Part shown: positions 22,747 through 34,033 of the stretch, in pieces | Position numbering within the stretch: the stretch's first letter is position 1 | Layout of the letters: the number at the start of each line of letters is the position of its first letter | Position numbers and translations under genes: made by a program | Assembly (NCBI RefSeq): GCF_950295315.1 | Contig: NC_080171.1 | Location: 118,925,747-118,989,746 of the forward strand | Length of the DNA: 64,000 bases | Direction of reading: 5' to 3' | From: Erinaceus europaeus | Lineage: Eukaryota > Chordata > Mammalia > Eulipotyphla > Erinaceidae | Notes under the pieces: generated by a model | The model's input: only the letters and a program-made list of their open reading frames with translations | Told to the model about the DNA's origin: nothing | Databases searched by the model: none

Positions 22747-23159
22747 AATCGGGCAACTTCCAATGGAGGGGATGGGATACAGAACTCTGGTGGTGGGAAC
22801 TATATGGAATTGTACAGTCGTGTTGATCATTATTAAATCCCTAATAAAAATAAATAAAGAAAAGAGAAGCTGGCAATCAAGGCAGTGCCAGGCTGTTCTC
22901 TAGTGTGGCACTGATGAGAGGTACAGACAGAGGAGCGAGAACATTCTGCTGTTAATGGGAGACAGTCAGACAGACACCCTCCCCCCTCCCCTAGGCTGGC
23001 AGCAGGGTGGGCACCCACCCGAGCCTATGAGATTCTGAGGGAGGCTAAAACGCAGGTTAGTGCTGTGGCAGTAAAGGGGCTCTCGGGGTGGAAGAACAGA
23101 AGGGAGGAGGCCACAAGAGACCACGGGGAGCTGCCACAGCCAGGGCTGCCAGGTTGTGT

Positions 23160-23252
23160 GTGCCTCTGGGGGCTCGAACCGGGATCCTCACGCCGGTCCT
23201 TGTGCTTTGTGCCAACTGCGCTTCACCCGCTGTGCCACCGCCTGACTCCTGG
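23160..23252 (-). mobile_element. SINE-B head fragment
   Basis: Only the tRNA-related part remains, with GGTTCGAGCCCC on the minus strand. Confidence 0.88.
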
Positions 23253-23489
23253 ATACTCTCTTGATGTTGGTCAGTGGCAGTGAGGCACAGCTCTCAAGTA
23301 ACCAGGAGTACTCTTGTACTCTACAGACTGATTTTTCTTTTTTTGATACAGTATTCAAAACATTGTGTGAAATATTCAGCTGTATTATAAAGCAGGCTTT
23401 GTGCTAAATGATTTTGCCCACCTGTGGATTACTGCAAATATTTTGGCATGTTTAAGATACGTCAGGGTAAGCTGTAAAAAAGAGTGCTT

Positions 23490-23780
23490 AAGGGGGCTGG
23501 GCAGTGGTACACCCAGTTAAGCACACACAGTACTATGTACAAGGACCCGCACAAGGACCTGGGTTTGAATCCCGGTTCCCTGCCTGCAGCAAGGATGCTT
23601 CACGGGGGGAGTGAAGCAGGTCTGCGGGTGTCTTTCTCTCTCCCTCTCTGTCTCCCCATTTCTCTCAGTTTTCTCTGTCCTATCCAAATGACCTCCAGAA
23701 GCAGTAGTGGATTCGTAGTGCAGGAACCGAGCCCCAGCCATAACCCTGGAGGCAAAAAACAAACAAACAAATAAATAACT
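23490..23780 (+). mobile_element. SINE-A variant (CCCAGTTAAG head) with 3' module
   Basis: Module 23693-23753; (CAAA)n tail. Confidence 0.9.
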
Positions 23781-24508
23781 GCTTACCATGTCTTGACATT
23801 ACAGAAGTCTGTGCTAGTTACTGATAATATTGTTGTAGATGTTGAATAGGGAAAATGATGGCCCAGTATTCTCTTTATTGCAGGTACATTACTTAATGTT
23901 CTAAGTGATGCAAAGTGTGGACCTGCTACTGGCTGTTTTGCTTACCAATGGTTCCATCACTGCTTTAAAAAAGCTTTTATGATTCTTAAATTGGATTATT
24001 GTATTTTGCTCATGTAAAAAAAAAAAAAACACCCTATTTTTAGTGAATTACAACTGACAAGATGGATTAGTAATTTCCTGTTCCTGTCAAGCTTATTTTG
24101 TGAAATGGATTTCCAGTGAACAAAATAATGAAATTAGGGAACAGGCATTTTTGAAGTTGGCATTAAGGCACTTTGAGGCCATTTTTTTTTCCCTAAATTA
24201 AGTTTTGTGAAATTAATTCTATTTCCTACACCAAAGGAAATAGTTATAGTGAATCATACCAAAATAATGCTTTAAAGCGAATCTCTCACTTTTTCTCCTT
24301 GTTCACTGCCTTGCTGGGCTACATTTTGGTTAGAGATAATTCAACTCAAGTCAAGAATCAAATTAAGACTCTAAGCCGCTCAGAAGTCTTTGGTTAAAAA
24401 GCATTCTTGGACCCAGAGCTTTCTGAACCAGTGGCCTGGTTATGCAGCCTTTAGCTTATCATCAGTGGTCAAGTGCAGGTCAGTGGCATTTAGAAACAAC
24501 TTTAGCAG

Positions 24509-24682
24509 GGAGTCAGTCGGGTGGGAGCGCAGCGGGTTAAGCACACATGGCGCGAATCGCAAGGACCAGCAGAAGGATCCTGCAGGGGGAGTCGCTTCAC
24601 AGGCGGTGAAGCAGGTCTGCAGGTGTCTATCTTTCTCTCCCCTCTCTGTCTTCCTCTCCTCTACCAAGTCTATAATAAACGT
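24509..24682 (+). mobile_element. SINE-B, internally deleted
   Basis: The B-box region is missing (AGGATCCTGCAGGGGGAGTC junction near 24580). Confidence 0.9.
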
Positions 24683-24789
24683 TAACAGAAAGTGAAAAGG
24701 AGGCGGGGTGAGGAGTAAGGAGTCTTTTCCTTCGCTTATGCAACAGCAGAGTGACAACATACATGGGAAATTCTACACAGAAACACACT

Positions 24790-24986
24790 GTGGGGCTGGC
24801 TGGTGGCGCACCTGGTTGAGCACACACGTGACAATGCGCAAGGACCCAGGTTTGAGCCCCTGATCTCCACCTGCACAGGGGAAGCTTTGCGAGCCGTGAA
24901 GCAGGGCTGCAGGTGTCTCCGTCTCCCTACCACCTGCTTCCTCTTGATTTCTGGCTGTCTCTATTCAATAAAGAAATAAATTAAAA
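24790..24986 (+). mobile_element. SINE-A
   Basis: Head GGGGCTGGCTGGTGGCGCAC. Confidence 0.93.
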
Positions 24987-26029
24987 GAAACAGGCTTGGA
25001 CTTTGGACAAGCTCCCACAGTAAGGGATAAGAGCTCAACATCCAAGTCACCAGGACACAGAGAGATGCACTCACCAAAGATAAAGAGCAATTACACGTGA
25101 CAAAAAGCCACGGTCAGGAAGAGAATGATAAAACATGACGGTGTTCAGACAAATACGGCAGGCTGAAGCAAAAATCCAGCACCTCAGTCCTATTATGATC
25201 TGCGCCTACGGATTTCTGGCAATGGGAGGTGGGTAGACGATCAAAGTTAGCAACTGTGTAGGAGTTGAAGAGGAAGTCTTCTCTAGATTGTGACAGCTTG
25301 CCAAACGCAGCCTATTAGACAGAGTAATTCTGGAATTCAGCGCCTATAGTAACAGACCCTGGAGGTGGAGCTGAGGAGAAGTACTCCATTTAAGTAGCAG
25401 GCTGCCAGTATGTTTCCAGTTAGCCTGCTTCCTACTCAAGTTAGCACCATCTTGGTACTCTAGCTTCATCCAGGTAGGTATTTGTAACTGTGGGTCCCTA
25501 GTCACTGCTGACACCATTCCAAAGATTCCCTGGCTCTGGTTCTCAGAGAATCATACAGAAGAGGAAGACAGAGAAAATCACTCTCATGATGAACCAAGAC
25601 AGTAGCTTGAAGAAAACCCCACGTTCAACAGAGCTACATAAACTCCCAAAAGAAAACTTCAAAGTTATGTTTCTAAAGAGCTGCACTGAAATGAAACAGC
25701 TGTATGGAAGAAAATGCCAATAAAGTCAGAGAACATATGAGGAGGTGGTAACCTCAGCCCTCATTAGATCTACACGGGAACTCTTCTCTACTTCAACGCC
25801 CCACACAAGTGTGCACAGTTCTCGCTTAACACCTGCAAAGAAGGGGAACTCACGTGGCATTTGAGAGAAGTAACTCTTCGATCTGCACAGCAGAATGACT
25901 CCCCCTTGGAGAAAGAAATCTACCAAGACAATTTGTTAATGTTTGTATATTCAGAAACATTTAAATGTTATTTTTTATTCTGAACTTCTTTATTATGTTC
26001 AGGTTAATTTGAAGATTATCCTCTACAAA

Positions 26030-26165
26030 TCAACTCCATTGGGTATAGATCCACCTGCCAATGCCCATGTCCAGTGGCAAAGCCATTACAGAAGCCAGAA
26101 CTCCCACCTTCTGTACCAAAAAAGAATCTTGGTCCATATTCTCAGAGGGGTAAATGATAGGGGAT
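26030..26165 (+). mobile_element. Element X fragment
   Basis: CCACCTGCCAATGCCCATGT through ATTACAGAAGCCAGAACTCC. The matching 3' end may be 26740-26855. Confidence 0.7.
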
Positions 26166-26391
26166 GTAAACCAGAGGGCTTTCTGTACTCCCATTCTGAA
26201 GCATTTGTCACCAGGAATCTTGTTTTTATATCATCAGTGAAAGGGAAGTGAATCTGGAAAATACCAGAGGAAGCGGGACATAGTCTCGCTTATCTGAGAA
26301 CGAAGAGGAAAAAGGAAAGACACTGGGAAGTAGTAGTAAGTGAAGGGGTGAACTAGAAAGGAGGTGAAGGCAGAACCATTGAAAAAATGAG

Positions 26392-26662
26392 GGGGAAGTC
26401 GGGCGGCAGTGCAGTAGGTTAAGCACAGGTGGCGCAAAGTGCAAGGGTTGGCCTAAGGATCCCGGTTCGAGCCCCTGGTTCCCCACCTGCAGGGGAGTCG
26501 CTTCACAGGCGGTGAAGCAGGTCTGCAGGTGTCTGTCTTTCTCTCCCCCTCTCTGCCTTCCCCTCCTCTCTCCATTTCTCTCTGTCCTATCTAACAACGA
26601 CATCAATAATAACTATAACAAGGGCAACAAAAGGGAATAAATATTTAGGAAAAAAAAAAGAA
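26392..26662 (+). mobile_element. SINE-B
   Basis: Complete short form; A-run tail. Confidence 0.93.
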
Positions 26663-26739
26663 AAAATGAGGGAACACACACATATAAATACACATCAATA
26701 ATTATAGAATCAGCCAGTATCAGTGACCTTGGAAGAACC

Positions 26740-26855
26740 ACTACAGTTTCCAGTGGCAGGGATGGGACACAGCGCTCTGGTGGTGGGAGCTGTATGGAAT
26801 TATACCCCTGTTATCTGACAGTTTTTGTAAATCATTTTTGAAAGACTAATTTAAA
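26740..26855 (+). mobile_element. Element X 3' end
   Basis: CTCTGGTGGTGGGAGCTGTA with a diverged tail. Confidence 0.7.
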
Positions 26856-27037
26856 AAACATCCCTATTTCCACAGATATAAGAGAATGAGTTGTTGACTA
26901 GCTATAAAAATACAAACTGTAATGGAAGTCAATAGAGAGCACAGATTCAGTTATACACAGAGCGTTTTCTCTGGCTGCATTTAGGCCAGGTGATTTAGGT
27001 TATGGGAACTCTGCCTGCAGTCTATCCTTATTTTCAC

Positions 27038-27127
27038 GGAGGCATTCCTAAGAATAGGTGCGTGCGTATGTGTGTGTAATTTATATAACAAGCTAGGAGG
27101 CATTCCTAAGAATAGACACGCGCGCGC

Positions 27128-27177
<50 letters not shown>

Positions 27178-27197
27178 TTTACATAACAAGCTAGGAA
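27038..27197 (+). repeat. Tandem duplication around a (CG)n(TG)n tract
   Basis: GGAGGCATTCCTAAGAATAG starts both units (27038 and 27096) and ATAACAAGCTAGGA ends both. The second unit holds about 12 CG and 17 TG repeats (27119-27176). Confidence 0.95.
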
Positions 27198-27469
27198 GAA
27201 AAGAACCAGAGAGAGGACAGATGGGAAGAAACACTCGCTACCCAGGTGAAGATTTGTCATACACTTTATCAGGTATGCTACAAACTGTAACCATGGTCTG
27301 TGAAGTGTGACTGGGGTGGAGAAAGTCATTCCTTAAGTATCACTAATTAATTAATTAATATAAAACATTAATCCCCTAATAATTTTTTTTAAAAAAACAT
27401 CCTTTAGTACTTACGAATTTTCACCTCCTGAAGGTATTATTTTTATTTTTAAGCTTATTGTTACCTATT

Positions 27470-27773
27470 TACTTATTTATTTGCTTCCAGGTTTATCACT
27501 GGGGCTTGGTGCCTGCACTACGAATCCACTGCTCCTGGAGGCCATTTTTTCCTAGTGTTGTTGCCGCTGTTCTCGGATAGGACAGAGAGAAATCAAGAGA
27601 GGAGTGGAAGAAAGAGAAGAGGAGAGAAAGACAGACACCTGTAGACCTGCTTCACCGATTGTGAAGTGACCCCCCTGCAGGTGGGGAGACGGGGGCTGGA
27701 ACCAGGATCCTTCCTCCGGTCCTTGCGCTTTGCGCCATGTGCACTTAACCCGCTGTGCGACCGCCCAACTCCC
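27470..27773 (-). mobile_element. SINE-B, long form
   Basis: Module complement 27488-27543, body, and head ending near 27772. Confidence 0.92.
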
Positions 27774-28319
27774 CTGAAGGTGTTATTTTCATAGAAATGA
27801 AAACAAATAAATATACAGCAAAAACAAAATATTCCATAATCATAAGTCCTGGTCTGACTCCTTTCCTAAAGAGCAGCATCGCAGTCTAAAGAATCAACTG
27901 TGACACAACAAACAAAAGATAAAAGTCATCTAGATTGAAGAAGTGAGTTTTCTCATCAAAAAAGAAAAGTCTGAGTGACTCTCAGTCCTGATGTGTAGGT
28001 GTTGCCTGCCGCAGGCGCTCTTTCCGTAGGTGTCCACATCCTGAATTAAAGCAGGAAGCTCCGGGGACAGAAAGTAAAGCTGGCTGGCGTCTACTGATCA
28101 CCTACCCTGGTGAGTTGAAGTGCAGAGAACCAAAGCGCTTCATCTACAGGAGAAAGGGCTGCTTTTACTTAGGGGAAGCCTGGCACACACACACAAAGCT
28201 CAGAGCAAGTCCTGGATCCATGCTGAAGGCCTAAAGGAGTTTGGCGAGACCCTGGGTGAGACTCTTCAGCTACGGCTGAAAACGTGGAGACTAACATGAA
28301 ACATGATGTCACTAGTCTT

Positions 28320-28540
28320 GCTCTGAATTTTATATTGGATTCTTATTTAAACTTATAGAATATATTTATACTTAATATTTACTTTATACTTTATGTTTAA
28401 ATATATTAAATATTTATACTTTATTAATATATTAAATATTTTATAAAAATCACAAAATATTTATATAACAAATATTTATTAATATATTAAATATTTATAC
28501 TTTATATTTAAATATATTTAAACTTATAGAATAATAATAA
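28320..28540 (+). repeat. AT-rich block with internal repeats
   Basis: Repeated AATATATTAAATATTTATAC units and AACTTATAGAATA at both ends (near 28345 and 28512). Confidence 0.85.
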
Positions 28541-28800
28541 TGGGAGGTCGGGCGGTAGCGCAGCAGGTTAAGTGCAGGTGGCGCAAAGCACAAGAACCGG
28601 CGTAAGGATCCCGGTTCGAGCCCCCAGCTCCCCACCTGCAGGGGAGTCGCTTCACAGGCGGTGAAGCAGGTCTGCAGGTGTCTATCTTTCTCTCCCCCTC
28701 TCTGTCTTCCCCTCCTCTCTCCATTTCTCTCTGTCCTATCCAACAACGATCTCAATAACAACAATAACAATAATAACCACAACAACAATAAAAAAATGAT
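28541..28800 (+). mobile_element. SINE-B
   Basis: Short form; the tail ends in a small (GAT)n. Confidence 0.94.
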
Positions 28801-29802
28801 GATGATGATCACATTTCTGAATGAAAAAAAAGCAACTCTCACTTAATAAATTAAATCAACCTGAGAAGACTAGTTATTGGAACCATGAGGTTCATATTTC
28901 TAATACTATTAGTCACCTTGTCTTAAAAAAAAATGAAATGAAACAAAACAGAACAAAGTCCTTAATGACTTGATTTAACACCAATAAGTAGGAAACATAG
29001 CCTTAGACGTCCTGGCCTCATCAGAGTGCTGCTCAGTGTTCTGGAAAGACCCAGCTGAGAGGGACACGGCATGCTCTCACCTAGCCCCACATCTGCCATC
29101 GAGAAGGGCAGATGAACAAAGCACCTACTGTTTTGAGGACAGTCGAGTCACTGCCACAAGATCATGTAACTAATACTCAGTCAGCAAGACAAATTCACAA
29201 AGGCAGACATTTTCCAACCTGATTAATTTTCATGTACTATTTCCAAGGCTGACTTAGTACATGTAATTTTTAAAAATATCGTTCAACATGATAAATGTTG
29301 CCATCTACTGTGCTTGGCTGGAAGAATGCTCAGATGATACGATGCAGAGACCAAGGCCTGGGAAACGCTGTGGCTTCTGCATTTGTCCTTGAGAAAGATG
29401 TCTGGTTATTTTCCCAACTCTGCTTATCACCTTGGGAGGTTCTTAGAGTTTCTGAAAGGGACACAGATTACCACAGCATCTCTAGAAGATATGTATTATT
29501 GCTGGTGCATCCAGACTGCCTAGTTAATGTCCATATCACTAGAGTGTAGGTGAACCACACCAAATAGATTCCTTCCCAGAGAACCAGGTGTAGCTGACAG
29601 TAAAACTCACTAATCTGCCCTTGGACAGATGGCACTGAATATGCAACTACTACGAACACACAAGTCCATTAAAGACTCACCGAGTTCTGCCTGTCTAGAA
29701 CTCAGTCTGTTAGCCCACGTCAGTCTTTCTACCACATACCATAGAGTGGAAACTACTGGGCCCACTTCCATTTCCAATGGGAACAGTTTAAAAATTAGTG
29801 TT

Positions 29803-30147
29803 GGGGTCTGGGCAGTAGTGCAGTAGGTTAAGTGCACATGGCGCGAAGCGCAGGGACCAGCGTAAGGATCCTGGTTCGAGCTCCTGGCTCCCCACCTGAA
29901 GGGGAGTCGCTTCACAAGCGGTGAAGCAGGTCTGCAGGTGTCTATCTTTCTCTCCCTCACTTTGTCTCCCCTCCTTTCTTGATTTCTCTTGGTCCTATCC
30001 AGCAACGACGACATCAATAACAAGAACAATGATGACAACAATAAACAACAAGGGCAACAAAATGGGGGAAAAAAAATGGCCTCCAGGAGCAGTGGATTCA
30101 TAGTGCAGGCATGGAGCCCCAGCAATAACCCTGAAGGCAAAATAAAA
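29803..30147 (+). mobile_element. SINE-B, long form
   Basis: Module 30077-30138 with one change in the closing arm (CCTGAAGGC). Confidence 0.93.
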
Positions 30148-30197
30148 AAGAAAGAAAGAAAGGAAGGAAGGAAGGAAGGAAGGAAGAAAGACAGAAA

Positions 30198-30231
<34 letters not shown>

Positions 30232-30258
30232 AAAAAAGAAAGAAAGAAAGAAAAAAAT
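30148..30258 (+). repeat. (GAAA/GGAA)n tract
   Basis: Polypurine microsatellite grown from the preceding SINE tail. Confidence 0.96.
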
Positions 30259-30504
30259 AGAATTCACGCTGGAAAAAAAGGAGGCAAAGAGAGATAGTAT
30301 TAAAATACACTAAGTTTCTGGTTAGTGGCTTTGCATTACTTTCCACCCCAGGGAAAGGGTAAAATTTCCCATGACTATTGTTTAGAGAACCACATGGGCT
30401 GCATTCTTCCCCCTTCCCCAAAGCATTTGGGTTCACATTGTAGAAAATGATCTTACAGCGACAAATTACTTGAGTTAATCACACTCACATAATCAGCATT
30501 TCTT

Positions 30505-30506
<2 letters not shown>

Positions 30507-30538
<32 letters not shown>
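30507..30538 (+). repeat. (TA)n microsatellite
   Basis: About 16 TA units. Confidence 0.96.
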
Positions 30539-30539
<1 letters not shown>

Positions 30540-30696
30540 CTGGTAGATTTTCAAAGATTATCAGCAAAGTAGCACTTTACTCTCCAACTAGATCATTGCT
30601 GGAAAACTTTTTCCATGATCTAGAACTTTCCCACGGACCCTGGCCTGATGAACTCCCTAATAATAGTAATCACAAGTGCCACTGAAAATATAACCT

Positions 30697-31047
30697 GAGC
30701 GTCGGGCAGTAGCGCAGCGGGTTAAGCGCAGGTGGCGCAAAGCACAAGGACTGGCATAAAGATCCCAGTTTGAGCCCCCAGCTCCCCACCTGCAGGGGAG
30801 TCGATTCACAGGCGGTGAAGCAGGTCTGCAGGTGTCTGTCTTTCTCTCCCTCTCTCTGTCTTCCCCTCCTCTCTCCATTTCTCTCTGTCCTATCCAACAA
30901 TAGTGACATCAATAACAACAATAACAACAAAGGCAACAAAAGGGGAAAAATGACCTCTAGGAGCAGTGGATTCGTAGTGCAGGCACCAAGCCCCAGCAAT
31001 AACCCTGGAGGCAAAAAAAGAAACAAACAAACAAAGAAAAAAACAAG
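30697..31047 (+). mobile_element. SINE-B, long form
   Basis: Near-complete module 30951-31012; (CAAA)n tail. Confidence 0.94.
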
Positions 31048-31439
31048 TGACCCAAAAGAACTTGCAACACTTTGCATGTTTGGGAATTTAAAAATAACAA
31101 AACAAAACAGCCACACTTGTACTCACCCCCCCCCCCCACCGCTACTCACCTTCCCGCGCACCCCGCGCACCCCCCAATGTTGTCAAATACATTAGCAGTG
31201 CTGATTCAGCTAGATGTCATCCTTGATAACAACACATCCCCTGTAGGGGCTGTCTTGGTGTTCTCAGAAGGTGGTCAACCTTCTAAGGGCACACATCACT
31301 CTATGAATATTGTTTTTCCCTTCGAAGATATATCCACTGGCCCTGAACACCAGCACATACAATAAGATGACACAGGTAATGGGTAAGAGTTTCCTCTCCC
31401 GGATATGGACAGATGAGGGACCGGGGTCTTGGTACCCAC

Positions 31440-31637
31440 CTGCCTGTGGAGCTGTCCTCCGTCTGCAGGCTGCAACCTCAATCCGTGTTCACCCATCTGC
31501 ATGGGGCAGCAGGGAGACTGCTCGGCCTCCATCAGCCCAAAGCCTGGGCTACAGTCCTCGTGGTTGGGGCCTTCTCCTTTTGTGTCCCTCTGGACCCCAA
31601 ATTCCCCGAGCCTGGGGAGGGTCTCTGGATGTTCACC
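31440..31637 (-). CDS. MTCL1: MTCL1 exon, variable linker
   Basis: Sixty-six codons (phase 0-0), beginning GEHPETLPRLGEFGVQ and ending GLRLQPADGGQLHRQ. The middle (DTKGEGPNHEDCSPGFGLME) diverges strongly from human as I recall it, while both ends are well kept, which fits a disordered linker between coiled coils. Acceptor GTTTAG|GGT, donor CAG|GTGGGT. The frame is open throughout and both ends match the neighbouring exons in phase. Confidence 0.92.
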
Positions 31638-32392
31638 CTAAACACAGCCAGAGATGACAGTCACAGCTGGACCCAAGTCCTTTAGCTGTGCAGCCTGATT
31701 TTATATTTTGAAGATAACTGTTTTCGTGTCTCAGTCTTTCCCCCTAGTGCTGTCACTGTGGTCCTTTGCTTGAGTGGTCTTTTCCTCCATTTAAACAGCA
31801 TGGGGTGTGAGCCCAGGTTTTAGAAGAATTGCAAAGATTAGAAATTTTGCTATTTGTAAGTTGTATTCACCTTGAAAAGGTTTACTATTTAGAAAAGTAT
31901 AACTGCTTTTTTTGGGGGGATATTGCTTAGCAGGAGACTTTACAGCTATTTCAAGGTTTTGCTTCATTTAGTACCCTATGTCATGGATATTTGAAGCTGG
32001 GTGAAGTCATTTCTGAAGATTTTCTTTCCCTCTGTGGGAAGAGGTCTCTTCACTGTAACCTCTGGTTGATAGAATGACTTAACACTACACTGTTCACCAG
32101 AGTAAAGGCAGATAAAAGGTCTTTGCGGGCTTAAAGGCCACCAACCCAGCAACCCAGCAACATGGAGCGGTTGACAAAGGAGCCAGGGCTGTGAGGCCAG
32201 AAGGCTTCTCATCAGTGGTTTGAGCAATCGCTAGAAAGTAAGGCCAGAAGGAAGGAGCCTGATGCCACTCTAGCTTAGCAATAAAAAAAAAATCAACCAC
32301 AAAATAAAAACTGTTTTGTTTTTGTTGTTATGAATCTGAGAACTCAGGCATCAGAAAGATAACATACATAAATTGCAGAAATGGTGAAAAAG

Positions 32393-32503
32393 TGGGAAGG
32401 GGAGATAGCATAATGGTTATGTTAACAGACTCTCATGCCAGTGGCTCTGAGGTCTTAGGTTCGATCCCCTCAGCCTGAGCTGAGCAGTGCTCTGGTAAGA
32501 TTT
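32393..32503 (+). mobile_element. SINE-C
   Basis: GATAGCATAATGGTTATG head and GAGCTGAGCAGTGCTCTGG. Confidence 0.88.
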
Positions 32504-32901
32504 AAAAAGAAGAAGGAGAAGGAGGAGGAGGAGGAGGAGGAGGAGGAGAAGGAGGAGGAGGAGGAGGAGGAGAAGGAGAAGAAGAAGGAGGAGGAGAAGG
32601 TGGAGGAGAAGAAGGAGGAGGAGAAGAAGGAGGAGGAGGCGGAGAAGGTGGAGGAGGAGAAGAAGGAGAAGGAGAAGAAGAAGAAGGAGGAGGAGGAGGA
32701 GGAGGAGGAAGAGGAGGAGGAGGAGGAGAAGAAGAAGAAGGAGAAGGAGGAGGAGGAGGAGGAGGAGAAGAAGGAGGAGGAGGAGAAGAAGAAGAAGGAG
32801 AAAAAGGAGAAGAAGGAGAAGGAGAAGAAGAGGAAGAGGAAGAGGAAGAAGAAGAAGAAGAGGAAGAGGAAGAGGAAGAAGGAGAAGGAGAAGAAGAAGA
32901 A
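32504..32901 (+). repeat. 398-bp polypurine tract (GGA/GAA)n
   Basis: Only three pyrimidines (32601, 32640, 32649) in 398 bases. It starts at the A-rich tail of the SINE-C. Confidence 0.98.
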
Positions 32902-32945
32902 TGGTGAAAAGTGGCCCACCTAAGGCTCAGAAGTTGTGTCACTGG

Positions 32946-33150
32946 TCGTGTACAAAGATGCGCATGCTGTGACCTGGGAGGTGGTGAGCGGATAATTCGT
33001 GTACAAAGATGTGCATGCCGTGACCTGGTGAGCGGATAATTCCTTGGACTCTTCAGCATGAAGTTCCAAGTGTAACCCCCGGCACTGAATATGCCAGGGT
33101 GATGCTTTGGTTATTTCTCTCTCAAGTAAATAAATCTAAATAAACAAACA
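32946..33150 (+). mobile_element. SINE-D with internal tandem duplication
   Basis: CGTGTACAAAGATG and GAGCGGATAATTC each occur twice; the D core (TTGGACTCTTCAGCATGAAG) follows. Confidence 0.75.
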
Positions 33151-33765
33151 AACAAAAACACCTAACTTTCACACTTGAGGCTTTGAAGTCCCAGATTCCA
33201 TCCCTAGCAAAACAAATAAATCAGACATTCACATATAACCACATAGGTCAGACAGCTCACCCTGACAGTGTGCCTGCTTTGTCACGCACTTGAACCAGGT
33301 TAGAACCTGGCCTCCGTCACCCTGGAGGAAGCTTCAGTGCTGTGGCCTCTTTCCCTTTGTCTCCGTCTCTGACTCTCTACCTCAAAAGCTGACTTAGAGT
33401 AGTGAAGCCCCAGTGACATCAACAACAAAAACTGTATCAGGAGAGAGTTCTAGCACTTAAGAACAAAAACTGAAATGGAAAGAGTTTTGCAAATCACTCC
33501 GGCTGACTAGGACAGTTAATGACACCAGGGCTGTAATTTTTATGAATTGGAAAGTCAGCGACAAAGGAGACAACAGAACTTTGCTTGCAGAACAGCTATA
33601 AACCAGGATGCTCTTGAAGTAAGTTGAAAGAACACCTGTGTAACTGGCTGACCCACTGCCTTTCTGGGGCTTGGATAGGATTTGTCAAGATAATAGAGCC
33701 TAACTCTATGTTCACGTGCAGGGGGACAGCAGTCAAGAACAAAACCAATACAAATAATAAACTCC

Positions 33766-34008
33766 AGGAGCTGGCTGGTGGCGCACCTGGTCGAACACAC
33801 ATCTCATAGTGAGCAAGGACCGGGGTTCGAGCCCACGGTTCCCACCTGCGGGGGGAAAACTTTGTGAGTGGTGAAGCAGGGCTGCAGGTGTCTCTCTGCC
33901 TCTCCCTATCTCCCCTTCCCTCTCGATTTCTGGCTGTCTCTATCCAATAAATAAATAAAGATAATACATTAAAAAAATAACAACAACAACAATAAAAAAA
34001 ACAACAAG
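33766..34008 (+). mobile_element. SINE-A beside a splice donor
   Basis: Target duplication TAATAAACTCC at 33755-33765 and 34009-34019. Confidence 0.94.
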
Positions 34009-34033
34009 TAATAAACTCCCTGGGTGCAGGTAC

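Larger units (their letters stand above)
21785..22865 (+). mobile_element. Element X, split by a SINE-B
   Basis: Parts 21785-22146 and about 22747-22865 join across the insertion; AAACTTCAGGG / CAACTTCCAAT flank it. Confidence 0.75.
20720..31439 (-). other. MTCL1: MTCL1 intron
   Basis: Dominated by plus-strand SINE-B copies, nested X elements near 22 kb, a CG/TG tract near 27.1 kb and an AT-rich block near 28.4 kb. Stretches at 23780-24500, 25000-26020, 27780-28320, 28840-29790 and 30260-30690 show no gene. Confidence 0.85.
31638..34033 (-). other. MTCL1: MTCL1 intron
   Basis: It contains a SINE-C, the 398-bp polypurine tract, a diverged SINE-D with an internal tandem duplication, and a SINE-A next to the upstream donor. 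The sequence at 31640-32390 has no recognised repeat or exon. Confidence 0.85.

Noticed and set aside
27100..27200. CRISPR-like spaced repeats
   Set aside because: Simple tandem and microsatellite repeats in a mammalian intron; no regular repeat-spacer pattern.
28541..28620. tRNA genes at SINE heads
   Set aside because: A-box and B-box matches are present, but no cloverleaf acceptor or anticodon stem holds; these are SINE promoters.
32988..33043. GAGCGGATAATTC resembling a lac operator fragment
   Set aside because: Part of a tandem duplication in a diverged SINE-D; a chance match, with no sign of vector sequence around it.
32470..33059. Open frames of poly-Ser/Phe or poly-Glu/Lys
   Set aside because: Translations of the polypurine repeat; any frame without stops is expected.
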